Positions 10,488 to 20,605 of a stretch of DNA of 64,000 nucleotides are shown here, one piece after another. The notes beneath the pieces were generated by a model, which did not search any database, was not told where the DNA came from, and was given only the letters and a program-made list of their open reading frames with translations. Made by a program: the position numbers and the translations under genes. The stretch is from positions 124,001 to 188,000 of the forward strand of contig OY253659.1 of the NCBI GenBank assembly GCA_958009055.1, given 5' to 3'. This stretch comes from Choricystis sp. odSpoLacu1. Taxonomy: Eukaryota; Chlorophyta; Trebouxiophyceae. Every line of letters begins with the position of its first letter. Position 1 is the first letter of the stretch.

Positions 10488-12645
10488 ATGCCTCCCGCCT
10501 CTGAAGCTCGACTCCTGTCCTCTCTCTCAGCCTCCGTGTCCCGCGCCACGCGGGACGGCGACGCCGCCCCCGACGCCGACGCGGTGGCCGCGGTCAAGTC
10601 CGCGTGTCGTGCGTCGGACGCGGCGGCGGGGGAGGCGGCCAGGCTGGTGGTGAAGCGGCTGGAGGCTCGGTCGGCACAGGTTTGTGTGTGTGTGTGGGAA
10701 AAAAGAGGGACTGGAGAGGAGAGAGGCGCTGCTTTTTTTTCACCGACCCTTCCTCCCCCCTCCCCTCACAGGCTCGCCGCCACGCCCTCTCCCTGGCCGA
10801 CACCCTGTTCACCCGGTCCCGCGCCTTCAGGCGAGCCCTGTGTGCCTCCTTTCCCGACTTTCTGGCGGGGGCGGCGCCCGGGGCCGGCGCGAGCCACGCA
10901 GCCGCGCCGCCGACGCCGCCCGCAGCCGCAGAAGCTCTGGACGCCGCCACCCGGGACACGGTGGCCGGGTGGGACGAGGCGCATGGGGACGCGTATCCAG
11001 AGGTGCGGGCGGGCGCCCGTTTTCTGGCGCGCGCGCTGCCGCAGCGCGCAGGCGGCGACACGGCCGCCGACGCGGCGGCCGCGCGGCGCGCCAGCCTGGC
11101 GCGAGACAGGTGGCTGGCCGCAGAGGCGACGGCTGGCGATGTTGCGGCAGATGTGGACGCCTGCCTGGCCCAGATGGATGCGGCGCTGGCGATTGTGGGG
11201 GCGGGCAGCCGGGAGGCGGCCGCGGCGGCCGCTGCTGCCGCTGCTGCAGCCGACGACGAAGCGTGGGAGGACGCGGACGCGGAGCCACCCTTTGTGCACC
11301 AGGGTGGTGAGGATGGTGGCGACGACGCTGCCGCCGGCGGCGGCGGTGTGGAGGGGCTGGCTCGCTACGCGTCGGCGTCCGATGCTCCTCCTCCACCACC
11401 ACCACCACCGCCCACCACCACCACCGCCCCCTCCATCGACCCCGCCATCGCGGAAACTCTGCTCACCCTGGCCACCGTGGCGGAACGGAGGCACGCTGTC
11501 ACCCTGGACGGGTGGGCGCGTGATGCAGGGCGCGCCGCGGTCACGACGCGCGCCGAGCGGCGCGCGCGCGACGCCTTTCTGCAGACCGCGGTCACGCTGC
11601 GAGGCCGGGTGCGGGCCGCGGTGGCGGCGGTGGCCGCCATTCGGCCGGCCCTGGAGGCGGCGGTGCAGGCGCAGGGAGGTGGGCGGGCGGCGCGCGGCGA
11701 GCACCCAGCGCGCGCGCCGCGGCCGCCCCCGCCGCCACTGCCCCTCCCACCCTCCACCACCACCACCACCCGCCCACCACCCCGCCTGCCCCCCGAGGTG
11801 CGCGCCCGCCTGGCCGCGGCCGCGCCCTCGGTGCCTGTGGGCCCGGGCCTCCTTCACTGGGACACCGGGTCCGCCCCCCCCCCTCGCCAACGCGCGCGCG
11901 CTGGCCCTCGGCACCCACTGGGGCGCGTTCGACGAGTCTGCGGTGCTGACCCCCGCCGTCGCGGACGCGCTGGCGGGGGTGGGCCAGGTGGCGGCGTACT
12001 ATGAGCCGCCTGCTGGTGGCGCACGCGCGCCGCGGCGTCCGCGCCCGCCGTCGCCGCCGCGCGCCGCGGCCCCCGACCCGGCGCCGCCACCGCTGGCGCC
12101 GCCGCCGCCGAGCAAGCGGGCGCGCACGGTGGTGGTCAAGATCGGGGGGCCGCCGCCAGAGCCGGTGGCGGAGCCGGAGCATGAGCCGTCGCCGCCGGCG
12201 GCAGCGCCACCACCACCCGCTCCCCGCCAGCAGCCTGCGCCTGCACCCGCCCGCGCCCTGGCGCCGAGCCGCCGCCCTTCATCTCCACCACTCCCTCCTT
12301 TGCGCACCACCGCCGCCGCCGACGCGGCCGCCGCCGCGCTGGCGGCCGCCGCGCTGGCGGCCGCCGGCCGCGGCCTGCGCGCCGCGGAGCGCGCCTTCAA
12401 TGACGCCGTCCTTGGGGCGGGAGGCGGCAATGATGCCGCCTTGGCGGCCTCACTGGCGGCGGAGGAGCAGGCGGCGGCGGATCGTGGGCGGGGGGCGGGG
12501 GCGCGGCGCGCGGCGGGCGATGAGCCGCACGCGCCGCGGGCTGGCGGCCAAGCTGCTGACCCGCGCGGCGCGGGAGGCGGCGTCCGAGGATGTGGATGCG
12601 CTGAGGGCGGACGCGGCGGCTGACGCGCAGGTGGATCGGTGGTAG
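10488..12645 (+). CDS. UVSSA: UV-stimulated scaffold protein A-like (transcription-coupled repair); two apparent frameshifts
   Basis: Exons 10488-10679 and 10772-12645. The N-terminal VHS-like helical domain matches UVSSA: VKSACRASDAAAGEAARLVV, then LADTLFTRSRAFRRALCA, and ATRDTVAGWDEAHGDAYPEV. UVSSA brings USP7 and TFIIH to RNA polymerase II stalled at DNA damage. A later region contains HWGAFDESAVLTPAVADAL, then a Pro-rich linker and a basic C-terminus with RGLAAKLLTRAAREAASEDV. Frame continuity needs one base skipped in the C run 11874-11883 and one in the G run near 12490-12501. The corrected length is 687 aa, close to human UVSSA. The C-terminal zinc-binding motif could not be picked out with confidence. 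Confidence 0.75.
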
Positions 12646-12724
12646 GAGAGTGTGTGTGTGTGTGTTTTAGCAGAACGAAAAAAAAAAAAAAAAAAAAATC
12701 ATTGCTTGTTTAAACCTGTGTTTT

Positions 12725-14503
12725 TCAACCTCCCCCCAACCCCTTGATGAACGGGTGCCTCAACGCGTCCCGCGGCGTGATCCTCCGCTCCGGGTCCAGC
12801 GCAAACATGCGCTCCAGCAGGTCGGCCAGGGCGGCCACGGAGCGTGGGTCGTCGGTGCCCGCCCCCGCGCGCGCGAGTCGCGTCGCGACGTCCGCCTTGA
12901 CCGCGGGCGCCTCCACCAACCGCCGCGCGGGCGCCCCCGTCACCGGGTCGGCCGCCACCCGCGCAAACACGCGCCCATCCACGCCCTCGTAGTGGCGGGC
13001 CGCGAACGCCCCCCGGCGCGCCATGCGGCGGGGGAGCGCGCCCTTGGTGTCCTGCATGAGGGCCAGCATCTCGTTGTTGCTGCGCCCGGGAAAGGCCAAC
13101 CGCCCCGTGTACAGTTCGTACAAGACACAACCCAACGACCACACATCCAGGGCGTGGGAGTAGGGCAGGCCGAGAATGACCTCCGGGGCGCGATAGAAGC
13201 GGGAGACGAGGTAGGGCGTGATCTCATTGTCTCCTGCAAACATGGCACTCCCCCAGTCCGCCAGCACGGCTTTCGATCGGTCAGACGACACCAGGATGTT
13301 GTCGGGCTTGAGGTCGGCGTGGATGATGCCGCAGGAGCGGGCGTGGTGCAGGGCGGCGAGGAGTTGGGCGCCGTACGCGCGGACCGCGGCGAGGGAGAGG
13401 CCGACCCCGCGACCGTACTTTTTTGTCAGTTCACGCAGGTTTGTGTCCAACGCATCGAACGCGAGGCAAACGTGCCCCCTGTACTCAAAGTGGGCCAGCA
13501 GGCGGACGCAGTGGCGTTTGCCGGTGGGGTCGGCGCCCGCCAGTTTGGCCAGGATCGTGATCTCCAGGCGTACCGCGCGCGCCATCAACTCATTGGCGCG
13601 CACAACTTTGACTGCCACCTCGTCCCCCGCGACGATGGGAGGGGGCAACGCACCAGGCCCAGACCCTGGGTCCATGACGCGGGCCCGCAGGACGGAGGAG
13701 AAGACGCCGCGCCCGTGCGTCGCGAAGACGCGGACGGTCGCGTCGCCGGGGGCGCCACCCCCCATGACCTCGCCGACTGTGAACTTGTAGTAGCCGTCTG
13801 CATCATCAAAGGCGTCGACCAGGCCGCGGTCGGTGGCGGCAGTGGTGGGGGCGGCGAAGGCGGACGGGTCGGCGTCGTCGGCGAACATGTCGGGGGGAGG
13901 GGGGCGGGCGGTGACGGTGCGGGGTGGTGGAGGCGGCTGCTGCGCCGCGTCCACGCCCGCGCCGCCTCCGCGCCACAGCCCCTCCGCCCCCGGCGCCCGC
14001 AGCGCGCCCGCAGCATCTGTGACCGCGTCGTCGTCGGGGGCGGTGGGCGGGGCGGCGGGCGGAGGAGGAGAGGGCGCGACAGCGGCAGCGGGCGCCTCCG
14101 CCAGTGCCTCCACCCTGTGCTTGGCCAGAATCGCGGCCCGCCTCGCCCGCCGGGCCGCGATCAACGCCTCCTCGTCGGGATCATCCACGCCGGCGGCTGC
14201 CGCGGCCAGGGCGGCCTCCGCCGCCGCGGCCAGCGTGCCGTCGTCAACGGGCATCGGGGAACGCGAGGGTTCACGCGGCGGCGGCGGCGGCGGCGAACCA
14301 CCACCACCTCCACCACCACCACCACGCCTCGGCGACCGCGACCGCCGCCGGGGCGGCGACCGGCGGCGCCGGTAGTCTTCATCCCGGCTGCGGCGCAGGG
14401 GCGGCGTGCGCCTGCGGCGGCCGGCGGGGGACCGGTTGCGCGAGCGGCGGGGGGTCGAGGGCAGCTCCCCAATCTCGCCCGACTCAGCGCCCGAGTCGGG
14501 CAT
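12725..14503 (-). CDS. PRPF4B: PRP4-type dual-specificity kinase (pre-mRNA splicing)
   Basis: Single exon, 592 aa, start ATG at 14503. The N-terminus is rich in Arg/Ser (RRRSPPRRRSRSPRR-type blocks), as in splicing kinases. The kinase domain begins near residue 240. It has AVKVVRANE with the ATP-binding Lys, catalytic HADLKPDNIL (HAD rather than HRD is normal for PRP4), LADWGSA in place of DFG, and the diagnostic NEITPYLVSRFYRAPEVILG activation segment. PRP4 kinase phosphorylates tri-snRNP proteins during spliceosome activation. The end, FIKGLGGG, is followed by TGA. A run of about 21 A lies between this gene and UVSSA (12678-12698). Confidence 0.88.
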   Translation of the reverse strand: MPDSGAESGEIGELPSTPRRSRNRSPAGRRRRTPPLRRSRDEDYRRRRSPPRRRSRSPRRGGGGGGGGGSPPPPPPREPSRSPMPVDDGTLAAAAEAALAAAAAGVDDPDEEALIAARRARRAAILAKHRVEALAEAPAAAVAPSPPPPAAPPTAPDDDAVTDAAGALRAPGAEGLWRGGGAGVDAAQQPPPPPRTVTARPPPPDMFADDADPSAFAAPTTAATDRGLVDAFDDADGYYKFTVGEVMGGGAPGDATVRVFATHGRGVFSSVLRARVMDPGSGPGALPPPIVAGDEVAVKVVRANELMARAVRLEITILAKLAGADPTGKRHCVRLLAHFEYRGHVCLAFDALDTNLRELTKKYGRGVGLSLAAVRAYGAQLLAALHHARSCGIIHADLKPDNILVSSDRSKAVLADWGSAMFAGDNEITPYLVSRFYRAPEVILGLPYSHALDVWSLGCVLYELYTGRLAFPGRSNNEMLALMQDTKGALPRRMARRGAFAARHYEGVDGRVFARVAADPVTGAPARRLVEAPAVKADVATRLARAGAGTDDPRSVAALADLLERMFALDPERRITPRDALRHPFIKGLGGG

Positions 14504-14756
14504 GAAAAGGTGGGTGGGAGGGAGCAGGGGCGCGGGGTTGAGGCTCTCGGTCGCTCAATGCAAAGACGGTCTGGGCAGAGCCTCCCGCGCTCTGTGCACC
14601 GCCGCGTGTGCCCTGGACGAGTGGCGCAGAGTTCACCACCAGGAGCGCGCGGGCTGGGCGTGTCGGGCGAGAGAGACAGAGATTGGAACGAAAAAACTGT
14701 GAGGGTGAAAATTGCGCCAGAGACTCTTCACTCGAAAAACAAAACAACCCCCACCA

Positions 14757-15784
14757 TCATCGCCGTGGCGCCGCCGTGGCCTGAATCGGGGAGCCCACAT
14801 TGCGCCTGGAAGCGGATGTCAACGCGGGCGACACGCTAAGCGCGCTCTTGCCAGGCGGCGGCGGCCTCGGTATGCGCGAAGGAGAGGGCGGGCGGTTTGG
14901 CCGCGCACCCACCGCCCCCGCCGCCACAGGCGACGGCCTCGGAATGCGGGACGGCGACGGCGACCGCGCTGCCGGCGTCAGAGGGCTCGACAAGCCCAGG
15001 GCGGCACTGATGGCGGCCACGCGGTCGAGCGGGCTCTCCGCGCCCGACGCCACCCCCCGCGGCGACAGCAGTGCCGTTGTCGCCCGCGGCGCCACCTCCA
15101 ACGCGGTCAACCGGGCCGCAATCGCGTCCAATGCGGCCCGCGTGGCGGCGGCTTCCGCGACGAGGGCGCGGTTTGTGCGGACAAGGTCTTCAGCGGCGGA
15201 GATGAGGCTGTCGATCCTCGCGCCACCATCATCGTGTGCAGGTGGCGATCTGGGCACCGCCAGGCGCCGGTCGCCTGGTGGCGTGTGGGCGGGTGGGCCT
15301 GGTTCGGACAGCGGCACGAGGGCGGTGGACGGCGGCGGGCGCTGCGACACGCACGCCGCGGTGCGTCTGTCCCCCACCAGCGGCCGGCGAGCCCTACCTG
15401 TCGCCACCACAGCCACGCCCGCCCGCCCAAACAGTTTGGGCGTGTCGCGGGGGGGTGGCGCGGCCGGGCGCAGCGTGACGCCGTCGCGGTAAGGGGACGC
15501 GGGGGCGGAGGCGGCCGTGGGGAGGGGTGCAGGCGGTGCGTCCCTCGGCGAAGTGGGAGCGCTGACGCTGTGTGACGCAACGAGGTTGGTTTTCAGGGTA
15601 GGGAGGGGAGAGTGAGGCAGGACGGGGGTCGGAGGGGCGGCGCCATGCCATTTGGCGCGCCGCGGTAACGCCCCCCGCCTCGGACGCCCCAAACGCACCC
15701 GCCCTTGCGCTGCTGGAAGGCTGAGAATGTGGCCGCGCCCCTCTCGTGCGCCGAGAGAGGCGGGACAGAGGGTGGCGGCGCCAT
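14757..15784 (-). CDS. Ser/Pro-rich protein with two SxIP motifs and a short coiled coil (candidate EB1-binding protein)
   Basis: Exon 2 (14757-15567) has no ATG. The best model adds exon 1 (15699-15784; MAPPPSVPPL start), using a GTGCGT donor and a CACACAG acceptor that join in phase across a 131-bp intron, giving 298 aa. A helical segment with coiled-coil character surrounds ARIDSLISAAEDLVRTNRAL. The C-terminal third is basic and rich in Ser and Pro, and repeats SPSPSRIPRPSP and PPSPSRIPRPPP. S-x-I-P in such a context is the known EB1-binding signal of microtubule plus-end proteins. That function is inferred from the motif only, and no full-length family was recognised. The divergent Raf-like kinase begins 141 bp away. 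Confidence 0.55.
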
Positions 15785-15925
15785 GAGAGGCCAAAGAGAA
15801 AGGCGCGTGCGTTCTTTGCGTTTTCTTCGTTTCGCGCTCTCTTCGCTCCCCACAACGAACTCTTTGCTGAAGTGCATATTCACACACGCCGCGGGGCGCA
15901 CACCCCACACCATCACACCACAACC

Positions 15926-18044
15926 ATGGCGCCCCCCCCAAAACCCACCGAAACCTACAAAGCCGCCGCCAACGCGTACGCCGAGCTGTGGCGCCAGTCG
16001 GACGCGCCCGCGCCGTCGGCCGGGCCGCCCCCTCCCCTGCCGCCCGCGGCCAAGGCCAAAGCTGCCGCCATGGACGAGCTGAAGAGCATGCCGCTGCCCG
16101 CGTTTCAACGCATGGTGGGGGATGACGCGTTCATCCCGGCCGACCGGCTGCGCTTTTTGAAGCGGATTGGGGCGGGCTCGTTTGCGACGGGTGAGTTTGT
16201 GGAGTGTGGGGTGGGTGATGCGTAAGTGTGTGCGTGCGTGCGTGTCTTTGCAAGCACGCGAGTCGTGCGGGTGGTGGTGGTGGGGTGGGGCGCGCCCCCC
16301 CCCCCCCAAGAAAAGGACGACGGCATGCGGGCGTGTGGGGGGCCAGCGGTTGGCGGGCCCCCACAGGACGGCTCGCCACTGTACGGCCTCGCGAGCTTGG
16401 AATGCGTGGGACTGTGTGGCAGGGAATGGGCGGCTTGTGCGAGGGGAGAGGAGGGCGCGTTTTTCGCCGAGAGAGCCCGAATGTTCGGCGACGCCCTGCG
16501 GCTTCACCCTCCGCTCGTGTGTCAACCTCCGGCCCCCGCCCACACCTCTCTCACCCCCTTCTCCACCCCTCCACTTCATCCACACCACTCCACAACAGTC
16601 GAAGTCGCGGACTACACCCCCCCCGGCGACGGCCCCGTGGTGCGCGTCGCCGTCAAAAAGCTGCGGTCTGGATCCCAACTCAGCGTTGCCGACCTGGCCC
16701 ACGAAGCCCGCCTCCTCAAACAGTTGACTCACCCCAACATTGTGCGCTATGTGGGGGTGGGCGCGATTGATTCCAAGCCAGGTGAGTTTTTGTTGTGGGG
16801 GAGGAGGGAAGGAGTTTCCGTCTGTTTTTCTCTCTCTCCGCCTCTCCACTCACCCTCCTCTCTCCTTCCACTCAGGCTCCGTCATCCTCAACAACGCCTG
16901 CTACATCGTGCAAGACTACGTCAGTGGCGGCACCCTGAAACGCGCCGTGTCGTCCGCCGCCGCGCGCAAGCAGGGGGAGCCGCGCCCTTACCGCGCGGCC
17001 GACGCGGCCGCCTGGGGCGCAGACGTCGCCCGTGGCCTGGCCTACCTTCATGGCGCCAATCCAGTTATTCTACATCGCGATCTTAAGCTGGAGAACGTGT
17101 TGTTGACGTGGCGGCGGGGGCCTCCGGGCGAGACCGAGGAAGAGCGCGCGTCGCTTCCCCCCGGCCGCGGCCAGACCGCCCAACTGGCTGACTTTGGGTT
17201 GGCGGTGGCGTTCGTATCTCCCGACATCGACTCCCGCCGGTCTCAACTCATGCCGCTGGATGGGCTGGGGTCGATGCGCACGAGCAGTGTGGGCGCGCGC
17301 CTCGCCGACCCCCAACCCTCCACCGTCGGCCAACAAATGGCGCGCGCAGACAGGGGGCAGACGATGACGGATGTCGCGGTCAAGCGAGCCGCCAACGCGC
17401 TGGAGTCGGCGTTGAGCGCGTGGGCGCCCGGGGAGAACGGGAGTGGCGGCGGCGCGGGGAGTGGGGAGACCGCGGGCGGCAAGCCGACGCCGCCGTCGCG
17501 CACCGCGACGCCGCCCCTGCCCCCCCGCCGGCCACGCACACCCCACCGCCACAGGTTGACGCCCGCCAACCGGCACGTATACGCGTTGACAGGGAAGACG
17601 GGGAGTTACCTTTACATGGCTCCGTGCGTCACGCTGTGTTTGCCCTACAATGAGAGGGCCGACCTCTTCAGCTTGGGCGTGGTGCTCTGGGAGTTGTTCT
17701 CGGGGCGCACGATTGCGTCCGTCGTCCTCGCTGGAGCGGCTGGTGGGGCCGTGTCAGACCCCGCGAAGGTCGCCGAGTTGTATGCCCACCGTGTTGCGCG
17801 CGGCTTTCGGCCCCCGCTGCCCGCCGACTGGCCGGAGCGGGTGAAGGCCCTCGTCTCCGCCTGCTGGAAGACGGCGCCCGCCGACCGGCCCACGGCAGCT
17901 GCCGTCGCAGACGAGTTGACAGCGATGATCAAGGAGGGTGCGCTGGCCGAGTGGGATGCCGCGATCGAGGCGGGCACAGACCAAGGGGGCGCGGACGCTG
18001 AAGAGGACTGGGAAAGCTCGCCCCAGTGCTGCGTGTGCTTTTGA
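15926..18044 (+). CDS. Raf-like/TKL protein kinase with long activation-segment insert and CaaX-like C-terminus
   Basis: Exons 15926-16190, 16599-16781 and 16876-18044; 538 aa. The Gly-rich loop is RIGAGSFATVEV and the ATP-binding Lys is in VAVKKLR. The helix-C region is DLAHEARLLKQLTHPNIVRY, the catalytic loop HRDLKLENVLL, and the metal-binding loop LADFGLAV. The set resembles the plant MAPKKK-Raf group. About 130 residues lie between DFG and the TGSYLYMAP block, far more than usual. The APE motif reads APC, so the conserved Glu is absent. The end is SSPQCCVCF, and the last four residues, CVCF, fit a CaaX prenylation box, suggesting membrane attachment. Activity is likely but the missing Glu leaves some doubt. 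Confidence 0.8.
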
Positions 18045-18358
18045 AGTTGTGTGTGTGTGTTTTGTTTTGGGCAGGGGAAGACCGACAAAAAACGCGCTCT
18101 GTTTTTTCGACTATTTTTTTCTTGAGGTGCGCGACCACCGAAGCAAGAGAATATAATGCCCTCGCGGCGTTGTGCGCAGGGGTCTTTTCACAACGAGTGT
18201 GTAGTTTTTTTTCGTTGTGGGTCTGCGCCGTCGCCGAGACCATCGGAAAAAGAGCGACGAAAGCTCTCACCTCACAAAAAAAAAAAACTTTGCTTTTCCC
18301 ACACTATTTTCAACGCGCCTCCCTTTTCGTTTCCCCACGCTCTCCCGAAACAACAACC
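18045..18358. other. Intergenic region between Raf-like kinase and CCT gene
   Basis: 314 bp with T-rich and A-rich patches and a short GT repeat just after the kinase stop. It probably holds the kinase 3' end and the CCT gene promoter. No gene is seen. Confidence 0.4.
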
Positions 18359-19665
18359 ATGCACGGCACCTTTGAGATGGTGAGCAACGAGCGCGTGCGT
18401 GCGTGTGGCGTGTGCGAGGCGGGGACCCGTGCGCGCGCCACGACTGCGGCCTCATGGCAGCAGTGCTGTCACGGCAGCCCGCATCGCCCCCCATCCCCCG
18501 CGCGCCCGACCTTCCCCCCCAGCCGCGCAGCATGGACACCACTGCGTGGCTGGGGTGGGCGGCGCGGGGCGCAGACGGGGCGGGGGGGGCGGAGGCGAGG
18601 GGGACGTGTCCTTTCTTCAGTGCCTCCCAGAGCTGCGCTTGTGGGTCGAGACCCCCCTGCCGGCCGTCCACGCCGCCCGCCCACGCCGCCCGCCCGCGCG
18701 TGTGTGTCGTTGGGATCACGCGCGCGCGCTAGGGGGAGGCGGCGGGTGCGGCGCGCCGTGCACAGTGTGTGCGGACACGCGCTGAGAGGCCTGCGCCAAA
18801 CAAAAAACCGCGGCGCGCGAGAGCCAGTCGCAACTTTCGCTCGCGTCACCTTTTTTCGCGGCTGGTGACACCCCCCACTGACAAACCCAACACCCACCAC
18901 CACCCACTCCAGCCCTCCCTCACCATCCCGCCCGCGTGCGCCGCCGCCGCGGCCGCCGAGTCCGGCCGCCCCGTCACACCGGCCGAGATGTACAGCGTGA
19001 GTGTTTGGTTTGGGTGGGGGGTGGAGGACGGGGAGAGTGGGTGCCATTTTTTTTGGATTCTCATCACCAACCACCACCCTCCCCCACTCCCACAGGTCTT
19101 TGCCGACGTCGTCCTCTTCCCCGACGACGACGACCCCGACGCCCCCAACGACGTCAACGACGACTTTGCGTCCATGGAGGCCGCGCTCGCGCGGTTTGCC
19201 CCCCCCGCGCCGCCGCCGTCGCCGCCGCCCGCGCCGCCGCCGACGGCCGTGACGTCGGGCGACCCCGCGACGAGGGCGTCGGACGCGCGGTCATCGTCTT
19301 CCTCTACCGCCACTGGCGGTGGTGGTGGCACCAATGGCGCCGTCGCGCGCTCCTCCTCGCGCTCGCGCCGCCGCGCGGCGGCCGCCGCCTCGTCCGCCGC
19401 GCGCCGCCTGCGCGCCTCCCCCGGCGGCTCCCCCTTCTCCCCGGAGATCACCGCCCTCCTGGCCGCCCGCGCCACCGCGGCGGGCGGCCTGGACGGCCCC
19501 CTCGCCCGCAGCCGCGCCGAGCGCGTCGCGCGCTGGCGCTCTAAGCGCGGGGGGCGCACCTACAACCGGGTCGTCCGCTACGCTGCCCGCAAGACGCACG
19601 CGGACGCGCGGCCGCGGCTGCATGGTCGCTTTGCCACGCGCACGGAGGCGGTGGTGGCGGCTTGA
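18359..19665 (+). CDS. CCT-domain protein (CONSTANS/TOC1-type transcription regulator)
   Basis: Exons 18359-18379 (MHGTFEM), 18913-18996 and 19096-19665; 224 aa, all junctions in phase 0. The C-terminus carries a clear CCT motif: SRAERVARWRSKRGGRTYN then VRYAARKTHADARPRLHGRF. CCT domains bind DNA with NF-Y-type partners and act in light, clock and flowering-type regulation in the green lineage. Ahead of it are an acidic stretch (FPDDDDPDAPNDVNDD) and Ser/Arg-rich linkers. No B-box or response-regulator domain is present in the modelled exons. Intron 1 is 533 bp, far longer than its neighbours, so an extra or alternative exon there is possible. Confidence 0.8.
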
Positions 19666-20605
19666 TTGGTCACAACACAACGGTGGCGGTGCGCTTCGTG
19701 TATGCGCCCTCCCCTCTACAAACATTCCCTCCCCCCTCTTCCTTGTGTAGGGCGAGCACGGGCGGGCCTCTGTGTGTGTGTGTGTGTGTTGTCTGGTGAC
19801 ACGGTGTGGGCGGCGCTCGGTCCACAGCACCCGAAAAAAACGAGGCTCGCCCCTCCCTTTTTTTCCTGTGCCGGGGGGCGGGCGCGTTTCTGGTTGCGTT
19901 TTTCCTTCCACCACCACCACTCCCCATTCTTTCGGGCTGTCCCCCGTATCAGAGCACACCGCGCACACACGTGTCGCCTCCCCTCCATGTTGGCCCGCCT
20001 TGAAAATCTTTCTTTCAAACCACACACACGCTGCGGCTCGGCGTTTCGTGCGCCCGGCCTCTGTGTGTTCTTTTTCCCACCCCCCCGCCCCCCTGTCCCC
20101 CTCTCCACCATTTTTGAGCCATGACGTCTTCACATTCTTTTGCCATTTTTTGTCCTAACACCCCACCCCAAAAACTCTAGCAAGAAACGTTGTGTCGCTT
20201 TTCCTTGAAAAAAAAACTCCGTTTTTGTGTGCCCCCGCTCCCCTTTTTTTGTTGCCCCCTATTCATCGCTCCCCGCAACGCTGTGTTTGTGCCGCTCGCT
20301 TCGTCCCCCCCAAGACACGTTTGTCCCCCTTGAGAAAAAGAAAAGCACCCCCGCCCTTTTTGTGGAAAACCGAATTTAGCACGGGCGCGCACCTTTCTTG
20401 TTTTTCAATTTCATCATTTGTTTTTTTTTTTTTTTTTCCGGCACCACTGGAACCCCACTGTGAACCAACAACACCATAATCCTTTAAAAAACTACATCAT
20501 CAAAAGAACCAATGCTGTGGGGTGTGTGGTGGGGGCGTGAACAATGGTCTCCGTTTTTTTTACACACAACTAGCACAACACGAAAAACATCAAGATTTCT
20601 CACTC
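19666..20605. other. Gene-free convergent 3' region
   Basis: 940 bp between two convergent stop codons. It is less GC-rich than the coding regions, with a GT repeat near 19772, several A and T runs and a T run of about 18 near 20420. No supported coding region, RNA gene or element was found. Confidence 0.5.

Noticed and set aside
18403..18732. Possible B-box zinc finger inside CCT intron 1
   Set aside because: Cys and His spacing does not match a B-box in any frame, and no convincing splice pair frames it.
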